In this document: in pieces, positions 52,142-61,489 of the stretch
Position numbering within the stretch: the first letter of the stretch is position 1
Layout: each line of letters begins with the position of its first letter
Assembly (NCBI RefSeq): GCF_963677565.1
Contig: NZ_OY781981.1
Span: 1,302,001-1,366,000, forward strand
Direction: 5' to 3'
Length of the DNA stretch: 64,000 nucleotides
From: an uncultured Draconibacterium sp.
Lineage (GTDB): Bacteria; Bacteroidota; Bacteroidia; Bacteroidales; Prolixibacteraceae
The notes under the pieces: model-generated
What the model was told of the DNA's origin: nothing
Seen by the model: only the letters and a program-made list of their open reading frames with translations
The model's database searches: none
Program-made: the position numbers and the translations under genes

Positions 52142-55100
52142 ATGAAGCAATACAGATTGTTTAATATCGTTTTTGGCTGGGTTAGTTTTTTAATTGCAGC
52201 AATTGTTTATTTAATGACCATTGAACCCACTGTAAGTTTTTGGGACTGTGGCGAATTTATAACAACAGCTTTTAAATTTGAGGTAGGGCACCCACCGGGA
52301 GCACCGATTTTTATGATTGTTGGCCGGTTCTTCACCCTGTTTGCCGGCCCTGAGGGAGCAGCAAAAATGGTAAATATTATGTCTGCCCTTGCCAGTGCCG
52401 GAACCATTATGTTCCTTTTCTGGACCATCACTCACCTGGCAAAAAAACTGGTAGTTAAAACTGAAGATATTTCACTGGGGCAAACCATTTCTATAACTGC
52501 TGCAGGATTGGTTGGTGCTTTGGCCTACACTTTTTCCGATACTTTTTGGTTTTCGGCAGTGGAAGGTGAAGTTTATGCCAGCTCGTCGTTATTAACGGCT
52601 GTGGTTTTTTGGGCCATCTTAAAATGGGAAAACGTTGCTGACGAAAAATATGCCAACCGCTGGCTGATCTTTATTGCATACGTAATTGGCCTCTCAATTG
52701 GCGTTCACTTACTGAACTTGCTGGCTATTCCGGCCATTGTTTTTGTCTATTATTTCAGAAAATATGAAGTTGATCGCAAAGGAATAATCTGGGCACTGGT
52801 GGCATCAGTTGTATTGCTTGGAGGCGTTATGTACGGCATTATTCCGGGATTTGTGCGAATCGCTTCCTGGTTTGAATTAATGTTTGTAAATGGATTTGGA
52901 TTACCTTACCACTCCGGAGTTTTCTTCTATGTTGTTTTGGTAATTGCCGCCATTGCCTTTGGAATATATTATACCCATAAAAAGCAAAAAGTAGTTTGGA
53001 ACACGTTATTGCTGGGAGTTGCCGTAATTCTTATCGGTTACTCGTCGTTTGCAATAATAATTATTCGTTCATCGGCTCAACCTCCAATGGATCAGAATAG
53101 CCCGAACAATACATTTTCGCTGTTGAGTTACCTGAACCGCGAACAGTACGGATCGCGTCCATTGTTTAGCGGACAATACTATAATTCGCCTTACAAGGTA
53201 GGCGATCGTTTTTCGGAAGGAAGTCCGGTATATTCTCAAATCGACGGGAAATATGTAGTGACTTACAATCGTTTCAATCCGAATTACGATGAGAAGTTTA
53301 CAACCGTTTTTCCACGAATGTGGAGTTCGATGGATCCGCAGCATGCCCAGGATTATCAACAGTGGGCAAAGATAAAAGGCACGCGTATTCAGCACCGCAA
53401 CGATCGGGGTGAAATGGAAACCATTGTAAAACCAACCATGGGCGAGAATCTGCGTTTTTTCTTTTCGTACCAGGTAAATCATATGTACTGGCGTTACTTT
53501 ATGTGGAACTTTGTTGGCCGTCAAAACGATATTCAGGGGCATGGAAATGTGTTGCACGGTAACTGGCTGAGTGGAATTAAATTTATTGATGAGGCCTTTT
53601 TGGGCGATCAGGATAATCTGCCCGCAAAATTGGCCAACAACAAAGCCCGGAATACCTACTATTTCTTGCCGCTTCTTCTAGGGTTGTTAGGGATATTTTT
53701 CCAATACAACCGTGGCAAAGAAGGCAAAAAGGGACTGTGGGTAGTCTTTCTGCTTTTTGTATTAACCGGACTGGCCATTGTAATTTATCTGAACCAGTAT
53801 CCGCATCAGCCGCGCGAACGCGATTATGCGTATGCCGGATCGTTTTATGCGTTTGCTATCTGGATTGGTTTAGGTGTACTGGCCATTTCCGAAGCACTAA
53901 AAAAATACATTCCGGAAACCGTTGCCGGAGGAATTGCCGGGTTGGTAACACTCATTCTGGTTCCAGGTATTATGGGCGCACAAAACTGGGACGACCACGA
54001 TCGTTCGGGACGTTACACTGCGCGCGATTTTGGTGCCAATTACCTGAAAACCTGCCTGCCCAATTCGGTGATTTTTACCAATGGCGACAACGATACTTTC
54101 CCGCTGTGGTATAACCAGGAGGTGGAAGGTGTTCGTACAGATGTTCGTGTGTGTAACCTAAGCTACCTGCAAACCGATTGGTACATTAACCAAATGCGCA
54201 GAAAAGCCTACGACTCGGAGCCAATTGATTTCACACTAAAACCTGATCAGTATCGATTGGGAACACGCGATGCCGTGTATCTGCTTGATGATTCGCGCAT
54301 AAAACGTGATTATGTTGGCCTTGATGAAGCTGTTGATTTTATTGCCAACGATAATCCGGCAACCAAGCTTCAGCAGGCCGATAATGCAGCTTACATACCG
54401 AAAAAGAAAATACATTTTAAAGTAGATAAAGAAGCGGTTATTCGTAACAAGGTGGTTGCACCTGAAGATTACGACAAAATTGTTGATGAGATTGTGATCG
54501 ATCTTTCAGGACAAAACATGATATCGAAAGATGAAATGATGATTCTGGATATGCTGGCTACCAACAAATGGGACCGTCCAATTTACTGGTCGATTACCGT
54601 TGGCCGTAGTAAGTATATGAACCTGAGTGATTATTTCCAAGTTGAAGGTTTTGCATTCAGACTGGTACCGATAAAAACGCAGAGTAATCCGCAAGAGTTG
54701 AAATTTGGCCGCGTTAATACTGAAATCATGTACAACAACCTGATGAATAATTTCAGCTGGGGAAATATGAATGATCCTGAAATTTACCTCGACGAAACCA
54801 ATACCCGCATGATGACTAACATCAGAAACAGTTTTAATCGACTGGCTTCGGCACTGGTTGAAGAGGGTAAGATGGATTCGGCTGTTGCAGTTGTTGATCG
54901 TTGTAACGAGTTAATTCCAAGTAGTGCTGTGCCATATGAGTATTTTGCCATGGAACTGGCTGATAGTTATATTCGTGCCGGTGCAAACGATAAAGCCTTG
55001 GAAATGATTGAAACAGCATATAATACTTTTAACGACGAACTGAATTATTATTTCTCGTTAGAGCCAAGATTTTTGGTTAGTATAGGCGATGAAATTCAGC

Positions 55101-55219
55101 GTAATATGTTCTATTTACAAAAGATGCAACGCTCGGCACATAATGCCGGAAATGCTGAGTTGGCAGAACAAATAGGAGTAAGTCTGCAAAGCTACTTTGA
55201 TAGATATAACAACTTGTAA
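52142..55219 (+). CDS. DUF2723 multi-pass membrane protein, glycosyltransferase-like
   Basis: 1025 residues from the ATG at 52142 (MKQYRLFNIVFGWVSF); an upstream TTG at 52031 would read through the repeat-flanking region and is rejected. The N-terminal half has about ten membrane segments, with the DUF2723 hallmark FWDCGEFITTAFKFEVGHPPGAP around residues 33-55. Its acidic residues after the first segment match the position of the catalytic Asp/Glu in GT-C glycosyltransferases such as PMT (GT39). Residues about 600-1025 are soluble and include a TPR-like end (about 935-1010). In Bacteroidota these proteins are suspected of lipid-linked sugar transfer in protein O-glycosylation; this remains inference. 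purD follows after 27 bases. Confidence 0.92.
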   Translation: MKQYRLFNIVFGWVSFLIAAIVYLMTIEPTVSFWDCGEFITTAFKFEVGHPPGAPIFMIVGRFFTLFAGPEGAAKMVNIMSALASAGTIMFLFWTITHLAKKLVVKTEDISLGQTISITAAGLVGALAYTFSDTFWFSAVEGEVYASSSLLTAVVFWAILKWENVADEKYANRWLIFIAYVIGLSIGVHLLNLLAIPAIVFVYYFRKYEVDRKGIIWALVASVVLLGGVMYGIIPGFVRIASWFELMFVNGFGLPYHSGVFFYVVLVIAAIAFGIYYTHKKQKVVWNTLLLGVAVILIGYSSFAIIIIRSSAQPPMDQNSPNNTFSLLSYLNREQYGSRPLFSGQYYNSPYKVGDRFSEGSPVYSQIDGKYVVTYNRFNPNYDEKFTTVFPRMWSSMDPQHAQDYQQWAKIKGTRIQHRNDRGEMETIVKPTMGENLRFFFSYQVNHMYWRYFMWNFVGRQNDIQGHGNVLHGNWLSGIKFIDEAFLGDQDNLPAKLANNKARNTYYFLPLLLGLLGIFFQYNRGKEGKKGLWVVFLLFVLTGLAIVIYLNQYPHQPRERDYAYAGSFYAFAIWIGLGVLAISEALKKYIPETVAGGIAGLVTLILVPGIMGAQNWDDHDRSGRYTARDFGANYLKTCLPNSVIFTNGDNDTFPLWYNQEVEGVRTDVRVCNLSYLQTDWYINQMRRKAYDSEPIDFTLKPDQYRLGTRDAVYLLDDSRIKRDYVGLDEAVDFIANDNPATKLQQADNAAYIPKKKIHFKVDKEAVIRNKVVAPEDYDKIVDEIVIDLSGQNMISKDEMMILDMLATNKWDRPIYWSITVGRSKYMNLSDYFQVEGFAFRLVPIKTQSNPQELKFGRVNTEIMYNNLMNNFSWGNMNDPEIYLDETNTRMMTNIRNSFNRLASALVEEGKMDSAVAVVDRCNELIPSSAVPYEYFAMELADSYIRAGANDKALEMIETAYNTFNDELNYYFSLEPRFLVSIGDEIQRNMFYLQKMQRSAHNAGNAELAEQIGVSLQSYFDRYNNL

Positions 55220-55246
55220 TAGAAAAAATTAATTAGCAGTATAGAA

Positions 55247-56515
55247 ATGAATATTTTAATTGTAGGATCAGGAGGTAGAGAACACGCTTTGGGGTGGAAA
55301 ATTAAACAAAGCGATAAAGTAGAGAATTTATTTTTTGCACCGGGAAACGCCGGTACATCAGAATTGGGAACCAACCTCGACGCAGGTGTTTCTGATTTTC
55401 AGAAAATAAAAACACTCGTACTCGAAAACAACATCGACCTGATGCTTGTAGGTCCCGAAGTTCCATTGGTTGAAGGATTGCACGATTTCTTTGCTGCCGA
55501 TCCTGAGTTGGCTTCGGTAAAGGTTGTTGGTCCGAAAAAAGCAGGTGCCGAGCTGGAAGGGAGCAAGGACTTTTCGAAAGCTTTTATGGCGCGACACGAT
55601 ATTCCTACCGCAAAATATTTTACTGTAACTGCCGATAATGTGGAAAAAGGAATTGATTTCCTGAAAACCATGAAATCGCCGTATGTACTAAAAGCCGATG
55701 GTTTGGCTGCAGGAAAAGGTGTGTTGATTATCGACTCACTGGAAGAAGCGCAAAACTCGCTAAAAGAAATGCTCGACGGGCAATTTGGCGAAGCAAGCAG
55801 CAAAGTGGTTATCGAAGAGTTTTTGAGTGGCGTTGAAGTTTCGGTTTTTGTAATTACCGATGGGAAAGACTATAAAATTCTGCCGGAAGCAAAAGATTAT
55901 AAGCGAATTGGAGAAGGCGACACCGGATTGAATACCGGCGGAATGGGAGCCATTACTCCAGTGCCGTTTGCCGATGCTGTGTTTATGGAAAAGGTTGAAA
56001 AACAAATTATAGAACCAACAGTTTCCGGTTTGGCAAAAGACGGAATCGACTACTGTGGATTTATTTTCTTTGGGTTGATTAACGTAAACAACGAACCGTA
56101 TGTAATTGAATACAACGTTCGCATGGGCGATCCGGAAACCGAAGCCGTAATGTTGCGTGTAAAATCTGATTTTGTTGACTTGCTGGATGGAGCTGCAAGC
56201 GGAACACTTGGTGAAAAAACAATTGAATTCGACGATCGCGCTGCAGTAACTGTAATGTTGGTGTCGGGCGGATACCCGGGAAGCTACGAAAAGGGAAAAG
56301 TGATTACCGGAACAGAAAATGTAAGCGACAGTATTGTTTTTCATGCGGGAACAAAGCAGACAGGCGATGACGTTGTTACAGCCGGAGGTCGTGTAATTTC
56401 GGTAAGCTCGTACGGTTCTGATATGAAAGATGCATTGGCAACCTCATTTAAAAATGCGGCGGTTATCAATTTCGAAGGAAAATATTATCGCAAAGACCTG
56501 GGATTCGATTTGTAA
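55247..56515 (+). CDS. purD: phosphoribosylamine-glycine ligase (GAR synthetase)
   Basis: 422 residues, normal for the family. N-domain MNILIVGSGGREHALGWKI, LVGPEVPLVEGL, ATP-grasp domain with KADGLAAGKGV (about 148-158), the GDTGLNTGGMGA segment (about 223-234) and YNVRMGDPETEAVM (about 287-300), then the C-terminal domain. It joins 5-phosphoribosylamine and glycine with ATP to form GAR, the second step of purine synthesis; cytosolic monomer. The first base is 27 bases behind DUF2723. No other pur gene lies in the window, as is common when the pathway genes are scattered. Confidence 0.97.
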   Translation: MNILIVGSGGREHALGWKIKQSDKVENLFFAPGNAGTSELGTNLDAGVSDFQKIKTLVLENNIDLMLVGPEVPLVEGLHDFFAADPELASVKVVGPKKAGAELEGSKDFSKAFMARHDIPTAKYFTVTADNVEKGIDFLKTMKSPYVLKADGLAAGKGVLIIDSLEEAQNSLKEMLDGQFGEASSKVVIEEFLSGVEVSVFVITDGKDYKILPEAKDYKRIGEGDTGLNTGGMGAITPVPFADAVFMEKVEKQIIEPTVSGLAKDGIDYCGFIFFGLINVNNEPYVIEYNVRMGDPETEAVMLRVKSDFVDLLDGAASGTLGEKTIEFDDRAAVTVMLVSGGYPGSYEKGKVITGTENVSDSIVFHAGTKQTGDDVVTAGGRVISVSSYGSDMKDALATSFKNAAVINFEGKYYRKDLGFDL

Positions 56516-56600
56516 TCGGATACTGATAAATAGATGTTGTGGTGCGAGGTATAAAGTCCCACGCCTCATAAGCCCTTGATTAGTTGAGAAGCAAGATGGC

Positions 56601-57596
56601 ATGATATTAAAAAAGCTTAAGTCGAACAGTTCTGTTAGTTTGATACTGGTGCCTTTGGTAACACTGGCATTCTGGTTGAAGAGTCTACAGCACCCGTTTG
56701 CTTACGACTATTTTCCGGGTGAGCAGGAAAACATCTTATTTAGTTTTTTATATCGTTTAGTTGATGGCAAACCTTTGATTCAGGTTATCAGTGGAATTGT
56801 ACTGGCAATTTTGCTGGCCTATCTCATGCAGCTGGTAAACGACCGTTATATGTTTATTCGTATTAAGAGTAAGTTGCCTGCATTGTTATTTGCTGTAATC
56901 GTTGGAGGTTTTGTACCAATGCACACGCTGCATCCGGTATATTTTGGCGCCATTTTTATGCTTTTTGCTATTTATCGCCTGTTTGCCGTATATGAAACTA
57001 AAAAGGCCTATTCTTCCACTTTCGATGTTGGATTTTTATTGGGAGTAGGAGCGCTTTTTTATTTCAATCTCATTGTAATCTTACCCGCTTTTTTTATTGC
57101 AATTGCTTTGCTTGGCCGCGAAACCGGGTGGCGTGAATATGTTACGATGCTACTCGGATTTTTACTGCCATTTGCATTTGCTTCGGCCTATACCGTATTA
57201 AGCAACCATTTTATTGGCACGGTTACCATACTGAGTGAGAATATTTTCACTTCTGTAAATCATTTTCGTTCAAATATTCCTTTACAGGTGTATTTGGCTA
57301 CGCTCATTGTGTTTACAATAACCGGAAGTATTGGTATGTTTAAACAGTACGATACAAAAAAGGTCAGTTCGCGGAAGTACTTCACCGTATTTTTCTGGAT
57401 TTTTCTTTTTTCGTTGGCCAGCTTTACTTTTATTCCGGTTACTTCGCAGGAAATGCTGGTGATAACTTCTATTCCGGTAACCTACCTCATTGCCAATCTT
57501 TTTGTATTTATGAAAAGTCGGTTCTGGAGTGAATTGCTTTTTATAATTTTATTGCTGATAGTTGTTTCAATGCAGTTTTCGTTTGATTTATTCTAA
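56601..57596 (+). CDS. DUF6427-like multi-pass membrane protein
   Basis: 331 residues. About nine to ten membrane segments fill the whole chain. The N-terminal stretch FWLKSLQHPFAYDYFPGEQ before segment two and the central LLGRETGWREYVTMLLGFLLPF are the most distinctive parts and match what is known as DUF6427 in Bacteroidota; the assignment is from recall of family appearance. No catalytic motif is seen. Its stop overlaps the start of the next gene (TAATG), implying coupled translation with the carbamoyltransferase. Possibly linked to surface sugar or cell envelope work, by analogy with such neighbours; not shown. Confidence 0.75.
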   Translation: MILKKLKSNSSVSLILVPLVTLAFWLKSLQHPFAYDYFPGEQENILFSFLYRLVDGKPLIQVISGIVLAILLAYLMQLVNDRYMFIRIKSKLPALLFAVIVGGFVPMHTLHPVYFGAIFMLFAIYRLFAVYETKKAYSSTFDVGFLLGVGALFYFNLIVILPAFFIAIALLGRETGWREYVTMLLGFLLPFAFASAYTVLSNHFIGTVTILSENIFTSVNHFRSNIPLQVYLATLIVFTITGSIGMFKQYDTKKVSSRKYFTVFFWIFLFSLASFTFIPVTSQEMLVITSIPVTYLIANLFVFMKSRFWSELLFIILLLIVVSMQFSFDLF

Positions 57597-59245
57597 TGAA
57601 CAAAAACAAGCCCACTTTAGCGATTTATGGTAATCAGGATCGGTTTGATTATGAACACCCGTTTTATGTACACGACCATAATCTGGCGTTGATGTACAAC
57701 GGCAAAGTGGAGTGGTTTCTTCAGCAGGAAAGGATTACGCGACGAAAACGGGACAATACGCTGCATGTTCATTTAAAATCGGTTTTAAAAGAAAAGAAAC
57801 TGCTTGGTAAAGATTACGACCTGGTATTTGTGGACAATGTGGTTGGTCGTACATTTTTACTGCAAAGTGGCGAAGTACGTTTTGAAGCGCCGTTAAATCA
57901 GGGATTATCAACCGATGTGGAACAGGGGAAATGCTGGTGGTTTGGCGAAGAAAAAGAGGCCTGGGTGTTGAATCACGAAATGGCTCATCTATTTTCCTGT
58001 CTTCCGTTTTATGGGAATCTAAAGGATAACAGCCTGCTGGTTCATTTTGATGGTGGTGCAAGTTTAAGCAATTTTTCGGCTGCAGTATATAAAAACGGGC
58101 GGTTCGAATGGTTGGAATACCACTGGGATTTAAAACCGTATTCAACCCTGTTTAACGCCAATGCGTTGGTGTTTGCTATATTAGGAGCTAAACTGCCCGA
58201 ACAAAATGCAGTGCCTGGCAAGTTTATGGGATTTTCAGGTTTGGGAACCTACAAGCCAGAGCTCGGCGTGTGGCTGAAAGGCAATAATTTTTTCCAGGAT
58301 ATTTGGGGAAAGACCTCAGTGTTTTTCGAAGCCGCAAAAAAGGATTGGGGAGTTGATCTGAAATCGTTCAACCAAAAAGATCCGTTTATACAGGATATTG
58401 CAGCTACTTTGCAAGAACTTTTCACACAAAAGATATTAAGTAAACTACAGGAGTTACAGGTAAAAACCGGTGCTGAAAACCTCTACTACACCGGCGGGTC
58501 GGCATTAAATATTGTGGCCAATACACGTATTGTAAATAGCCAAATGTTTAAGCAGGTTTTTATTCCGCCGTGCACCGAAGACTCAGGACTTGCTTTGGGC
58601 GCAGCAGCTTTTGCCGAATGGAAAAAGCATGGAAATGTTGAAGCGAATTCGGCTTATTTGAATAATTGGGGAATTGAGAATTACCATACCGATTGCTCAG
58701 AAGCTACCATAAACGAGGTGGCCGAACAACTGGCTGCAAAAAAGATGATTGGCGTATGCAATAACTTTGGTGAAGCCGGACCGCGTGCTCTGGGAAACCG
58801 CAGTATTTTAGCTTTCGCCGGATCGAAAGCACTGGCAAAAACGCTGAGTATGGAAAAGAAAGGTCGCGAGTGGTATCGTCCGCTGGCACCGGTGGCCTTG
58901 GAACAAAATGTAAAATACTTCACCGGTCAGTCTACAATTCATCAGTTATCTAAATTTATGTTGCTTGACTTCGAAGTCCTTCTTGAGAAAAGAGAGGAAA
59001 TAGCCGGTGCAATTCATACCGATGGAACGGCACGTTTTCAATCCATTTCAAAAAAAGCCGATAATCCGTTTTTATATCTCTTGCTGAAAAGATTAGATAA
59101 AAAGTACGGCATAAAAGCACTGATTAATACTTCATTCAATACCGGTGGCGAACCAATTGTTCATACTGAGAAAGATGCGTTGCAATCGGCAAAAAAAATG
59201 AAACTTGATGGAGTGGTTTTAAATGGAAAGTTTGTTCAGCTTTAA
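57596..59245 (+). CDS. carbamoyltransferase (NodU/CmcH/TobZ family)
   Basis: 549 residues. N-terminal Kae1-like domain with metal/histidine motif NHEMAHLFSCLPF (about 122-134) and HFDGGASL. The nucleotide region is YYTGGSALN (about 298-306), then EDSGLALGAAAFAEW. The C-terminal domain carries GEAGPRALGNRSILA (about 391-405) and NTSFNTGGEPIV. Family reaction: carbamoyl phosphate plus ATP gives a carbamoyl-adenylate, and the carbamoyl group is moved to a hydroxyl of a sugar or natural product. Acceptor unknown. It shares the ASKHA/Kae1 fold and chemistry with TsaD-type proteins, and here lies just before tsaB. Start overlaps the stop of the membrane protein gene by one base. Confidence 0.9.
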   Translation: MNKNKPTLAIYGNQDRFDYEHPFYVHDHNLALMYNGKVEWFLQQERITRRKRDNTLHVHLKSVLKEKKLLGKDYDLVFVDNVVGRTFLLQSGEVRFEAPLNQGLSTDVEQGKCWWFGEEKEAWVLNHEMAHLFSCLPFYGNLKDNSLLVHFDGGASLSNFSAAVYKNGRFEWLEYHWDLKPYSTLFNANALVFAILGAKLPEQNAVPGKFMGFSGLGTYKPELGVWLKGNNFFQDIWGKTSVFFEAAKKDWGVDLKSFNQKDPFIQDIAATLQELFTQKILSKLQELQVKTGAENLYYTGGSALNIVANTRIVNSQMFKQVFIPPCTEDSGLALGAAAFAEWKKHGNVEANSAYLNNWGIENYHTDCSEATINEVAEQLAAKKMIGVCNNFGEAGPRALGNRSILAFAGSKALAKTLSMEKKGREWYRPLAPVALEQNVKYFTGQSTIHQLSKFMLLDFEVLLEKREEIAGAIHTDGTARFQSISKKADNPFLYLLLKRLDKKYGIKALINTSFNTGGEPIVHTEKDALQSAKKMKLDGVVLNGKFVQL

Positions 59246-59246
59246 C

Positions 59247-59254
59247 TATTTTTG
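59247..59254 (+). promoter_or_regulatory. candidate -7 box upstream of tsaB
   Basis: TATTTTTG, a full TAnnTTTG match right behind the carbamoyltransferase stop and 24 bases before the tsaB ATG. No clear -33 partner, so tsaB may also be read through from upstream. Confidence 0.35.
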
Positions 59255-59278
59255 CAGAAGTTTGTTAATACGATTCAA

Positions 59279-59992
59279 ATGGCAATTATTTTAAATATCG
59301 AAACATCAACCGAAGTATGCTCGGTTTCGCTGGCAGAGAATGGGAAAACGCTTTTTCTAAAGGAAAGCGACGAGGGATTAAACCACTCGAAGTTGCTCAC
59401 CGTTTTTATTGAAGATCTTTTTAGCGAAAATAATTTCGACATCAATACTATTGATGCGGTGGCAGTTAGCAAAGGACCGGGTTCTTATACCGGATTGCGT
59501 ATTGGTGTATCGGTGGCAAAAGGACTTTGTTACGGATTGGACAAACCACTTATAGGCATTGGGTCGATTGAGGCAATGGGTTATTATGTGGCTAAAAATG
59601 TTGCTGAATTTTATAAAGCGGAAAATGGAGAAGATCTGTTGTTCTGCCCAATGATTGATGCCCGACGTATGGAAGTTTATACTGCTTTATTTGATAATGA
59701 AGGAAAAGCAGTGAATGAAGTCACTGCTGAAATTATTGATGACAACTCATTTGCATCTAATCTTCAAGGAAAAAAGGTATTATTTTTTGGAAACGGTGCC
59801 GATAAATGTAGGGAACAAATAACACATGAAAATGCACTGTTTAATGGGCCCGAAAAGACAACGGCACGATTTATGCAAAATCTGGCAGAAATTAAGTACA
59901 ACAAAAGTGAATTTGAAGACGTTGCTTATTTCGAGCCTTTTTATTTAAAGGATTTTGTAGCAACCATTCCGAAAAATAAAGTATTAAAATGA
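59279..59992 (+). CDS. tsaB: tRNA threonylcarbamoyladenosine biosynthesis protein TsaB
   Basis: 237 residues from the ATG at 59279 (MAIILNIETSTEVCSVSL); a TTG at 59252 overlaps the -7 box and is rejected. ASKHA-fold protein with the TsaB motif KGPGSYTGLRIGVSVAKGL (about 64-82) and DARRMEVYTALF. TsaB is the non-catalytic dimer partner of TsaD and works with TsaE to place the t6A group on A37 of tRNAs that read ANN codons. Essential in most bacteria; cytosolic. The end overlaps the DUF3108 gene by 4 bases (ATGA). Confidence 0.95.
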   Translation: MAIILNIETSTEVCSVSLAENGKTLFLKESDEGLNHSKLLTVFIEDLFSENNFDINTIDAVAVSKGPGSYTGLRIGVSVAKGLCYGLDKPLIGIGSIEAMGYYVAKNVAEFYKAENGEDLLFCPMIDARRMEVYTALFDNEGKAVNEVTAEIIDDNSFASNLQGKKVLFFGNGADKCREQITHENALFNGPEKTTARFMQNLAEIKYNKSEFEDVAYFEPFYLKDFVATIPKNKVLK

Positions 59993-60723
59993 AAAAGTTT
60001 GTCTCCCTTCTGATTGTATTGTTCCTTTCATCGCAATATTTAGCCGCTGAAGAGGTATCGATTAAATTTTATTTAAAATTTGGTTTTGTAAAGGGCGGTG
60101 AGGCTGAAATGACTATCAGCGATACCGTTTTTAACGATCGTCCTGCCATTCATTATCATGTGATGGGAAAAACCACCGGGCTGGCAAATAAACTCTATGG
60201 CGTTTACGATATTTATGAAACCTACGTTGATGCTGAGTCGCGCCTGCCCGTAAAAACGATACGAAATGTAAAAGAAGGTAGTTATCGACGTTACACCGAA
60301 ACACTTTTTTACCACGATGTTGATTCGATAAACAGTACCCGAAGCGGCTGGCGTGCCGTTCCTAATGATCTGCTCGATCTGATATCAGTGTTTTTTTACT
60401 TTGTCCACAAAAACCCATTCGAGAATCTTCAGCCCGGCGATGCAGTGGTTTATCCGACCATTAATGCCGATAAAATATCAGATGTATCGATAAAGTATTT
60501 ACGTGATGAAAAAATTAAGACTGATGTTGGTGAGGTGGAATGCCATGTATTAACACCAACGGTTAGGAAAGGTAAAGTGTTGGAAAAATCAGACGGAGTG
60601 CGGTTTTATTTGGCGAAAGATGAAAAGATTCCTGTTTTTATTGAGTTCGATATGCGTGTGGGATCGTTAAAAGCAGTTATTAAGCATTACAAAATTGGCG
60701 GTGTTGAGCAAACTTTGCGCTAG
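59989..60723 (+). CDS. secreted DUF3108 family protein
   Basis: 244 residues. Signal peptide MKKFVSLLIVLFLSSQYLAAEE with cleavage near residue 20. The rest is beta-rich and follows the DUF3108 pattern: KFGFVKGGEAEMTI at the start, a middle YDIYETYVDAESRLPVKTIRN, and a C-terminal GVRFYLAKDEKIPVFIEF. Such proteins fold as a lipocalin-like barrel facing the periplasm; no reaction is known. It starts inside the tsaB stop (ATGA), so translation is coupled, though the functions look unrelated. Confidence 0.85.
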   Translation: MKKFVSLLIVLFLSSQYLAAEEVSIKFYLKFGFVKGGEAEMTISDTVFNDRPAIHYHVMGKTTGLANKLYGVYDIYETYVDAESRLPVKTIRNVKEGSYRRYTETLFYHDVDSINSTRSGWRAVPNDLLDLISVFFYFVHKNPFENLQPGDAVVYPTINADKISDVSIKYLRDEKIKTDVGEVECHVLTPTVRKGKVLEKSDGVRFYLAKDEKIPVFIEFDMRVGSLKAVIKHYKIGGVEQTLR

Positions 60724-60758
60724 ATTTCCGTAAAATCATCAAAAGCACCTAGAAATGC

Positions 60759-60787
60759 TTGATTTTTAACGGATTTAATTATTTTTG
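60759..60787 (+). promoter_or_regulatory. promoter of efp
   Basis: TTG (60759-60761), 18-base spacer, TATTTTTG (60780-60787): a good match to the Bacteroidota -33/-7 pattern, 29 bases before the efp ATG. Confidence 0.55.
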
Positions 60788-60816
60788 CAGCGGTTTAAAA
60801 AAGAAAAAGATTTATC

Positions 60817-61386
60817 ATGGCTTCTACAGCAGATTTTAAAAACGGAATGTGTTTCATGTTCAAAGGTGAAATTTACACCATCGTGTCATTCCTTCACGTG
60901 AAACCCGGTAAAGGGCCGGCTTTCGTACGTACAAAACTAAAAAATGTAAAAACCGGAAGGGTAATCGAAAATACATTTAATTCAGGTGTTAAGGTTGATG
61001 ATGTTCGTGTTGAGCGTCGTCCATACCAGTTCTTGTATCGCGATGATATGGGATTAAATGTAATGAATACCGAAACATACGAACAAATTTCCATTCCTGA
61101 TTCAATGGTTGAAAACAACGACCTGATGAAAGAAGGACAGGTAATTGAAATTCAGTTTCATGCAGAAGAAGAACTTCCGTTAACAGCAGAAATGCCCGAC
61201 AAAGTTGAGTTAACAATCACTCAAACCATTGAGGGGGAAAAAGGTAATACCGCTAGCTCAACAGCGTTGAAACCGGCAACTGTTGAAACCGGTGCTGAAA
61301 TTATGGTCCCAATGTTTATTAACGAAGGCGACGTAATTCGTGTAAGCACTGCCGACCGTTCGTACAGTGAACGTGTAAAACAGTAA
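60817..61386 (+). CDS. efp: translation elongation factor P
   Basis: 189 residues, full length. KOW-like N-domain (about 1-63) with the tip loop HVKPGKGPAFVRTK; K32 is the residue that is modified in many bacteria. Two OB domains follow (about 66-128 and 130-189), the last with the EFP signature region around VPMFINEGDVIRVSTADRSYSERVK. EF-P binds the ribosome between P and E sites and relieves stalling at consecutive prolines. No EpmA/EpmB-like modification gene is in the window. It has its own promoter and is closed by a strong terminator. Confidence 0.97.
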   Translation: MASTADFKNGMCFMFKGEIYTIVSFLHVKPGKGPAFVRTKLKNVKTGRVIENTFNSGVKVDDVRVERRPYQFLYRDDMGLNVMNTETYEQISIPDSMVENNDLMKEGQVIEIQFHAEEELPLTAEMPDKVELTITQTIEGEKGNTASSTALKPATVETGAEIMVPMFINEGDVIRVSTADRSYSERVKQ

Positions 61387-61406
61387 GCAACAGTTTTTAT
61401 ATAAAG

Positions 61407-61445
61407 AAAAAGGCCGTCGTGGAATATATCCGTGACGGCCTTTTT
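61407..61445 (+). terminator. rho-independent terminator of efp
   Basis: 12-bp stem (61407-61418 with 61434-61445) of GGCCGTC type flanked by A5/T5, 15-base loop that can pair further inside. Lies 20 bases past the efp stop; the A-tract also allows use from the other strand. Confidence 0.88.
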
Positions 61446-61489
61446 GTACTAACTAACTAAACTGTTTTTCCCTATTCTGTTTGTTTTCC

